64,000 bases of DNA from assembly GCF_024585265.1 (NCBI RefSeq), contig NZ_CP036533.1, positions 1,426,001 to 1,490,000 of the forward strand, written 5' to 3'. Numbering within the stretch: position 1 is the first letter of the stretch; every line of letters starts with the position of its first letter. The position numbers and the translations under genes are program-made. Shown piece after piece: positions 59,353 through 64,000 of the stretch. The DNA comes from Bradyrhizobium sp. WBAH42 (GTDB lineage: Bacteria > Pseudomonadota > Alphaproteobacteria > Rhizobiales > Xanthobacteraceae). The notes beneath the pieces were generated by a model. The model had not been told where the DNA came from, searched no databases, and was given only the letters and a program-made list of their open reading frames with translations.

Positions 59353-59685
59353 ATGCAACACACCATGGTTCCCAGTGATCGCGTGGAGCACGTCGCCGTC
59401 TACGGACGCGACGGCACGAAGCTCGGCACGATCGAGCGACTGATGCTCGACAAGATGAGCGGAACGGTCGCCTATGCCGTGATCAAGACCGGCGGGCTGC
59501 TCGGTACACGTCACCATTATCCGCTGCAGTGGAGCGCGCTGAAATACGATCCGGCACGGCAGGCGTTCCAGATCGAGCAGACGCTGGACGAACTCAGCAG
59601 CGGCCCGTGCGAGTTCGATGGCGACGCGTTCGACTGGGGCGACCGCTCGCGGCCCTACCCGCATCCGAATTACTGGTCGATCTAG
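59353..59685 (+). CDS. PRC-barrel domain protein
   Basis: A 110-residue protein: VEHVAVYGRDGTKLGTIERL, MLDKMSGTVAYAVIKTGG, HHYPLQWSALKYDPARQAFQ. The PRC-barrel fold (about 8-80) is found in photosynthetic reaction-centre H subunits, RimM and many small stress-related proteins of unknown function. The C-terminal DAFDWGDRSRPYPHPNYW is usual for the alphaproteobacterial single-domain type. It stands alone; no function is assigned. Confidence 0.85.
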   Translation: MQHTMVPSDRVEHVAVYGRDGTKLGTIERLMLDKMSGTVAYAVIKTGGLLGTRHHYPLQWSALKYDPARQAFQIEQTLDELSSGPCEFDGDAFDWGDRSRPYPHPNYWSI

Positions 59686-59771
59686 CGGGGAAACGGTCGG
59701 CCAGCGCGCATTCTCGGCGCGGATGCGGCTGGCTCAAGCAGCGCCCGAGCGTTGTCCGACGCGAGCGCCCG

Positions 59772-60206
59772 CTAGCCGGGAAGCGGCTGCTCGCCGACTT
59801 TGGGCCAATAGGTGCCAAAGCTCCAGAGCCCGCCCTCCGGATCGCGCGCGGCGAAATCGCGGCTGCCATAATCGGTCGTGTAGGGCTCCATCTCGATCTG
59901 CGCCCCGGCGGCCTTGACCTTTTGATAGAGCGCGTCGGGCTCATCAACAGCGAGATAGACGGCATCCGTCCGCCGGCCGCCGATGTCGCCAACCTGTCTG
60001 CCGTAGGCGTCGTCGCGATGCGCGCCCAGCATGAGGATCGACGATCCGAACGCCAGCTCGACGTGAACGACCGTGCCCTCCTTGCGGTACACCACGCGTT
60101 CGGTGAAGCCGAGAACGTTCTTCAGCCAGGCGATCATCGCCTCCGTATCCTTGCAGCGCATGGTGTGGAAGAGGCGCGGCGCTTCATAAGCGTTCGGCGG
60201 GTTCAT
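59772..60206 (-). CDS. VOC-family (glyoxalase/bleomycin-resistance fold) protein
   Basis: A 144-residue VOC protein: RLFHTMRCKDTEAMIAWLKN, VLGFTERVVYRKEGTVVHVE, DYGSRDFAARDPEGGLWSFG. Two beta-alpha-beta-beta-beta modules are evident. The DPEGGLWSFGTYWP end places it with YdcJ/PhnB-like VOC proteins rather than true glyoxalase I; candidate metal ligands are few. It lies 123 bases after an AraC-family gene on the same strand, a frequent pairing in Bradyrhizobium and relatives. Function unknown. The ATG at 60206 is preferred to one 12 bases upstream. Confidence 0.85.
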   Translation of the reverse strand: MNPPNAYEAPRLFHTMRCKDTEAMIAWLKNVLGFTERVVYRKEGTVVHVELAFGSSILMLGAHRDDAYGRQVGDIGGRRTDAVYLAVDEPDALYQKVKAAGAQIEMEPYTTDYGSRDFAARDPEGGLWSFGTYWPKVGEQPLPG

Positions 60207-60329
60207 GACACTCTCCAAGCTCGTTCCAAGTCCGGTGCAAGTCCTTGTCTGTTGCGAAACCGACCCTAGTCCGGATCAAGCCAGCCGGCTTGAACAAATG
60301 GGACCTAGCCGTGTCTCGCCCCCGTGGCG

Positions 60330-61157
60330 CTAGCCGCCGCCGTCGCGCATCAGTCGTGGATCGATGACATCGAGCCGCGCGGCCCATCCGGTCGGTGTCT
60401 CTCCGCTGAAGATGCGGAAATCGCGCGCAAGATGTGCCTGGTCGGCATAGCCGGCCTCCGCGGCAATGGCCGCCCAGCCGCCTGTGCCGTCCGTCCGGGC
60501 CAGGATGCAAGCTCGATGAAAGCGCAGCATCTGGGCCAACGTCTTTGGCGGAACACCGATCTCGTGGTGGAAGCGGCGCGTGAGATGCTTGCGGCTCCAG
60601 CCGATGTCGGAGGCAATGTCGGCGATTCTGACCGCGCCCGCGCCTCGCCAGAGCGTCTGCAACGCGAAAGCGATCTCAGGCGAGGGCTCATGCACGGCGT
60701 GGCGAAGCACGAAGTCTTCCACGATCTCGAATCGTCGCTGCCAGCCGGCCGCCTCGGCCACCCTCGCGCGGAGGTCGCTACCGTGCCGCCCCCAAATGTC
60801 GTCGAGTCCGACGATCCGTGCGGTCAGATCGGGCACGGCTCCTCCGAAGAAGCGATACGCCCCGAGCGGCGTGAAATCGACCTGAACGCATTCGGCGTGT
60901 CCGTCGGATTCGATAACGACCGGTCCGGGAAACAGACCCGCCGCGAAACTCGGCCGCGCATCGGCGGTGTCAGGTTGGTGTCCGAGTGCAATACGGAAGG
61001 GCGTTCCCAAATTCACCAGCAGAGGCAGTGTAAGCGGCGCGGCGTGCCGGAAGGCGGCCAGGCCGATGCCGCGCTCGCGGTAGAACGAAATGCTGGAGAC
61101 CAGGCGCGCAAGGCGCGGCGAGGGCGGTCGACGAACGACATCGGGAGGCGCGTCCAT
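60330..61157 (-). CDS. AraC-family transcriptional regulator
   Basis: A 275-residue regulator. The N-terminal part (about 1-150; AAPLTLPLLVNLGTPFRIAL, VQVDFTPLGAYRFFGGAV) resembles the DUF6597-type ligand region found in AraC proteins. The C-terminal double helix-turn-helix (about 165-260) has RIADIASDIGWSRKHLTRRF and AAIAAEAGYADQAHLARDFR. Likely controls the VOC gene downstream. A very short open frame precedes it by 6 bases. Confidence 0.87.
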   Translation of the reverse strand: MDAPPDVVRRPPSPRLARLVSSISFYRERGIGLAAFRHAAPLTLPLLVNLGTPFRIALGHQPDTADARPSFAAGLFPGPVVIESDGHAECVQVDFTPLGAYRFFGGAVPDLTARIVGLDDIWGRHGSDLRARVAEAAGWQRRFEIVEDFVLRHAVHEPSPEIAFALQTLWRGAGAVRIADIASDIGWSRKHLTRRFHHEIGVPPKTLAQMLRFHRACILARTDGTGGWAAIAAEAGYADQAHLARDFRIFSGETPTGWAARLDVIDPRLMRDGGG

Positions 61158-61163
61158 CGCACG

Positions 61164-61265
61164 CTACCTTTCGTCCGCCTCGCGCTCCACCGCCTTGTAG
61201 AGCACGGCTGCCATCTCGCGTGTGCTCGCGTCCGCGCGCACGGTGTCACGGAGGATCTCGGTCAT
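61164..61265 (-). CDS. Possible 33-aa leader peptide upstream of AraC gene
   Basis: MTEILRDTVRADASTREMAA..., ending READER. It is highly charged and ends 6 bases before the AraC-family start, so translational coupling is possible. There is no good ribosome site beyond AGCTCCAGA, so this is tentative. The gap 61158-61356 holds nothing else recognised. Confidence 0.3.
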   Translation of the reverse strand: MTEILRDTVRADASTREMAAVLYKAVEREADER

Positions 61266-61356
61266 GTCTGGAGCTTAGCAGGCGATCGCGGCGGAACTCA
61301 AATGACCCGGTGCAGGGCACGTGATACGCCGTCGGACTGCGCCAAAGGCGGCCCTG

Positions 61357-61752
61357 TCACGGCCGGTTGCGCATCCAATCCGCAAGGTTCGACAGTGCCT
61401 TGTCGAGATCCTCCCGTGCGATGGCATCGGTGATCGTCTGCTCCATCGCGCCGCGCATGCACAGCATCCACGCGTCGCGCTCGGCGTCTCCAATGGAAAA
61501 GCCGAAATGGCGCTGGCGCAGCCGCGGATGGCCTCTCTCGGGCGTATAGAGCCGCGGGCCGCCGGTCCATTCGGTGAGATAGCGCTTCAGCACGTCCCTG
61601 ATCAGGCCGAGGTCGTCCGCATGCATGGCGCGGATGATCTTCGCCTCCGGCAGCGTGTCCATGCGGTCGTAGAAGCGGTCGACGAGGGCGTCGATCGTGG
61701 CGCGGCCGCCGATCCGCTCGAACATGGAGATTGCGGTGGTCGTGTCGGTCAT
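61357..61752 (-). CDS. Group II truncated haemoglobin
   Basis: A 131-residue 2-on-2 globin. Seen: ISMFERIGGRATIDALVDRF (helices A/B), LTEWTGGPRLYTPERGHPRL (EF loop and F), the proximal His region RGHPRLRQRH and the group II Trp (position G8) in ERDAWMLCMRGAM. TrHb2 proteins bind O2 and NO with high affinity. It starts 3 bases after the BoxR stop on the same strand, so it is probably co-transcribed with BoxR. A role in O2 or NO handling during benzoyl-CoA epoxidation is possible (inference). Confidence 0.9.
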   Translation of the reverse strand: MTDTTTAISMFERIGGRATIDALVDRFYDRMDTLPEAKIIRAMHADDLGLIRDVLKRYLTEWTGGPRLYTPERGHPRLRQRHFGFSIGDAERDAWMLCMRGAMEQTITDAIAREDLDKALSNLADWMRNRP

Positions 61753-61755
61753 TCT

Positions 61756-62664
61756 CTACAGCGCCACGCTGCGTAGGCCGAAGCTGCGGGCCTCGTTCTG
61801 CAGCACCGGCCGCACCGCATCGATCAGGCGCGCGGCGGCGGCGTCGACCGACAGTCCCGCCGTATCCACCACCGCGGTTGCGCGCGAATACAGCGGCTCG
61901 CGGCTGAGCAGGATGTTGCGCAGCTCCGTCATCGCCGAGCGATCATCCGCCATCGGGCGCAGATCGCCCTGGCGACGCACGCGCGCCATGTGCTCCTCCG
62001 GCTCGGCCTTCAGCCAGATCGTGTAGAACGAGCTCAGGACCTTGTCGAAGGTCAGGGGCTCGGAGACGATGCCGCCGCCGGTTGCCAGCACCATCAGCTC
62101 GTTGCGCGCCAGCAGCTGTTGCAGCGCCGCCTGCTCCATGCGGCGAAAGCCTTCCTGGCCGTAGAGCGCGATGATCTCCGCGACCGAAAGGCCGTTCTGC
62201 TGCTCGACCTCCTTGTTGAGCTCGACAAAGCTCCAGCCGATCTTCTTCGCCAGCATCCGCCCAAGCGTCGACTTGCCGGCGCCGCGCAGGCCGATCAGCG
62301 CGATGCCGCAGAATGGCGCGCGCCGCGGCGCGGAGGCGCTGCCCCCAGTGAGCAGATCCTTTGCTTGCGCGATCTGGCCGGGAGTCGCCTTGCGCAAGAG
62401 GTCGCGAAACATCTGCCAGTCCGGCGTCGGATCGGCGCTTGGCAGCAGGTCTTCGAGATGCGCGCCCATCGCGTCGGAGACGCGGCGCAGCAGCACGATC
62501 GAGACATTGCCCTTGCCGCTTTCGAGCTGCGCGATGTAGCGCTCCGAGATTCCCGACACCTTCGCGAGCACTTTGCGCGACATGCCGCGCAGCGCGCGCA
62601 TGGTGCGCACACGCTGGCCGAGCTGTTCGAGGAAGTGGGATTCGGCGTCGGGACTTTCGGTCAT
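61756..62664 (-). CDS. boxR: BoxR/BzdR-type regulator (HTH + shikimate-kinase-like)
   Basis: A 302-residue regulator. The N-terminal Cro/C1-type helix-turn-helix (about 15-75; RTMRALRGMSRKVLAKVSGI, SERYIAQLESGKGNVSIVLL) is joined to a C-terminal domain like shikimate kinase (about 120-290) with P-loop GLRGAGKST (residues 125-133) and QQNGLSVAEIIALYGQEGFR. In BzdR/BoxR the second domain binds benzoyl-CoA and relieves repression; it is not an active kinase. It is divergent from benzoate-CoA ligase, as expected for the aerobic box pathway. Confidence 0.95.
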   Translation of the reverse strand: MTESPDAESHFLEQLGQRVRTMRALRGMSRKVLAKVSGISERYIAQLESGKGNVSIVLLRRVSDAMGAHLEDLLPSADPTPDWQMFRDLLRKATPGQIAQAKDLLTGGSASAPRRAPFCGIALIGLRGAGKSTLGRMLAKKIGWSFVELNKEVEQQNGLSVAEIIALYGQEGFRRMEQAALQQLLARNELMVLATGGGIVSEPLTFDKVLSSFYTIWLKAEPEEHMARVRRQGDLRPMADDRSAMTELRNILLSREPLYSRATAVVDTAGLSVDAAAARLIDAVRPVLQNEARSFGLRSVAL

Positions 62665-62710
62665 GAGTCTTCTTTACAGGTGTCCTGCGGCGCGTTTTAA
62701 TGAAACATAG

Positions 62711-62765
62711 TGCCTGCTGGCATTGACAGCAAGCCGCCGTGGTGTCTTTCTATGAATTATAATTC
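62711..62765. promoter_or_regulatory. BoxR/bclA intergenic operator-promoter region
   Basis: TGCCTGCTGGCA at 62711-62722 (4-bp arms) is followed by TTGACA at 62723-62728 and the perfect palindrome GAATTATAATTC at 62754-62765. These lie between the two divergent genes. TTGACA could serve as a -35 element for bclA, but no convincing -10 at 17-bp spacing is seen (CTTTCT). Which element BoxR binds cannot be told from sequence. Confidence 0.45.
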
Positions 62766-62778
62766 TATATTCGGGAGA

Positions 62779-64000
62779 GATGTCCGTGAGCGAGGGATCC
62801 TACAACGCGGTGACCTGGCTGCTCGACCGTAACGTCGAGGAGGGCAGGGGCAGCAAGCTGGCCTTCGATGACACCGTCTCGCGGCTCACCTATGGCGAGC
62901 TCCAGCAACAGACCCGGCGCGCCGCCAACATGCTGCGCCGGCTCGGCGTCCGCCGCGAGGAGCGCGTGGCGATGATCATGCTCGATACGGTCGATTTCCC
63001 GATCGTGTTCCTGGGCGCGATCCGCGCCGGCATCGTGCCGGTGCCGCTCAACACGCTGCTGACCGCGGACCAATACGCCTACATCCTCGCCGACTGCCGC
63101 GCGCGCGTGCTGTTCGTGTCCGAAGCGCTCTATCCCGTCATCAAGGACGTCGTCGGCCGCATGCCCGACCTCGAGCACGTCGTGGTCTCCGGCGCCAAGC
63201 AGAACGGCCACAAGCAGCTTGCCGAAGAGCTGGCCGCCGAGAGCGACCAGTTCACCACCGCCGCGACGCATCCGGACGAGCCGGCGTTCTGGCTGTATTC
63301 GTCGGGATCAACGGGCATGCCCAAGGGCGTGCGCCACATCCATTCCAATTTGCAGGCGACCGCCGACACCTACGCAAAACAGGTGCTCGGCATTCGCGAG
63401 AGCGACGTGTGTCTCTCCGCGGCGAAATTGTTCTTCGCCTATGGCCTCGGCAATGCGCTGACCTTTCCGATGTCGGTCGGCGCCAGCGTGATCCTCAACA
63501 GCGAGCGGCCGACCCCGGCGCGCATGTTCGACCTGATGAACCGCTACAATCCCTCGATCTTCTACGGCGTGCCGACGCTGTTCGCGGCGATGCTCAATGA
63601 CGAGACGATGAAGAGCGAGCGCGGCGGCAAGGCGTTGCGCATCTGCACCTCCGCGGGCGAGGCGCTGCCGGAATCGGTCGGCAACAGTTGGAAGGCACGC
63701 TTTAACGTCGACATCCTCGACGGCGTCGGCTCGACCGAGCTGTTGCACATTTTTCTCTCGAACGCGCCCGGCGACATCAAATACGGCTCGTCCGGCAAGC
63801 CGGTGCCGGGCTATGCGGTGCGGCTCGTCAACGAAGCCGGGCAGGATGTTGCCGACGGCGAAGTCGGCGAGCTCCTGGTCGATGCGCCCTCGGCCGGCGA
63901 AGGCTACTGGAACCAGCGTCACAAGAGCCGCCGAACCTTCGAGGGACCGTGGACCCGCACCGGCGACAAATATGTCCGTGACGCGGATGGCCGCTACACC
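62779..64000 (+). CDS. bclA: Benzoate-CoA ligase, 5' part
   Basis: The first 407 codons of an ANL-family ligase that makes benzoyl-CoA from benzoate, ATP and CoA; the gene runs off the right edge. The ATG at 62779 follows CGGGAGAG. AMP-binding signature FWLYSSGSTGMPKGVRHIHS (about residue 172) and LFFAYGLGNALTFPMSVGAS, GVGSTELLHIFLSNAPGDIK and GYWNQRHKSRRTFEG are all characteristic of BclA/BadA. Divergent from BoxR, it begins the box operon, so boxA, boxB and boxC are expected beyond the edge (inference). Confidence 0.93.

Noticed and set aside
62758..62763. TATAAT before bclA as a -10 box.
   Set aside because: It is 29 bp from the TTGACA element and only 15 bp from the ATG, so the pair does not form a normal promoter.
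1..64000. CRISPR arrays, tRNA or rRNA genes, integrases, transposases or prophage genes.
   Set aside because: Looked for and not found; repeats present are dispersed hairpins, not regularly spaced arrays.

Overview
The window is high-GC alphaproteobacterial DNA, most likely a Bradyrhizobium chromosome (inference). Supporting signs are a LuxI of the BjaI/RpaI/BraI type, a CYP199A-type P450 with its ferredoxin, many LivHMGF and orphan substrate-binding proteins, a BoxR/benzoate-CoA ligase pair, and several families of dispersed intergenic inverted repeats typical of that genus. No tRNA, rRNA, CRISPR array, integrase or transposase was seen.

Layout. 1-203: 5' part of a CcdA/DsbD-type membrane protein. 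0.7-1.3 kb: an ECF sigma factor without an adjacent anti-sigma gene. 1.7-7.3 kb (minus): a TRAP-type binding protein, two histidine kinases and an OmpR-type regulator in a tight operon with no TRAP permease. 7.6-10.1 kb: a lone UgpB-like protein and a kinase-fold phosphotransferase. 10.1-13.4 kb: three small exported proteins of unknown function (two are paralogues) divergent from an exported caspase-fold protein. 13.5-23.9 kb: a Tat-exported binding protein, DppBC-like permeases, a fused DppDF ATPase, AtzG/AtzE/HpxZ(AtzH)-like proteins, a GntR regulator and a convergent allophanate hydrolase. Both transcription units carry textbook sigma-54 promoters, which marks the locus as a nitrogen-scavenging module for a urea- or carboxybiuret-type compound.

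24-34.9 kb: plant-aromatic functions: MarR/feruloyl-CoA synthase, MarR/CYP199A/[2Fe-2S] ferredoxin/binding protein, a tannase/feruloyl-esterase-family hydrolase, NDH-2 and another orphan binding protein. 35.1-44.8 kb (minus): LysR, shikimate dehydrogenase, a LivKHMGF-type importer, a Gfo/Idh/MocA oxidoreductase and a 3-dehydroshikimate dehydratase fused to an HPPD-like domain. This is a shikimate/quinate-to-protocatechuate operon. 45.2-47.3 kb: LuxR/LuxI quorum-sensing pair with a 22-bp dyad before luxI, plus two small unknown proteins. 47.6-51 kb: LivHMGF lacking a binding protein. 51-54.4 kb: AraC regulator and TonB-dependent siderophore receptor. 54.4-55.3 kb: small proteins. 55.4-59.2 kb: a glutamine-synthetase-like ligase, a Rieske oxygenase and a divergent IclR regulator, resembling the logic of aromatic-amine degradation. 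59.4-61.8 kb: PRC-barrel protein, VOC protein, AraC regulator, truncated haemoglobin. 61.8-64 kb: BoxR and the start of benzoate-CoA ligase.

Taken together, the region imports plant- and soil-derived aromatics and their precursors, feeds them as CoA thioesters or protocatechuate into ring cleavage, and couples this with nitrogen scavenging and an acyl-CoA-dependent quorum signal.
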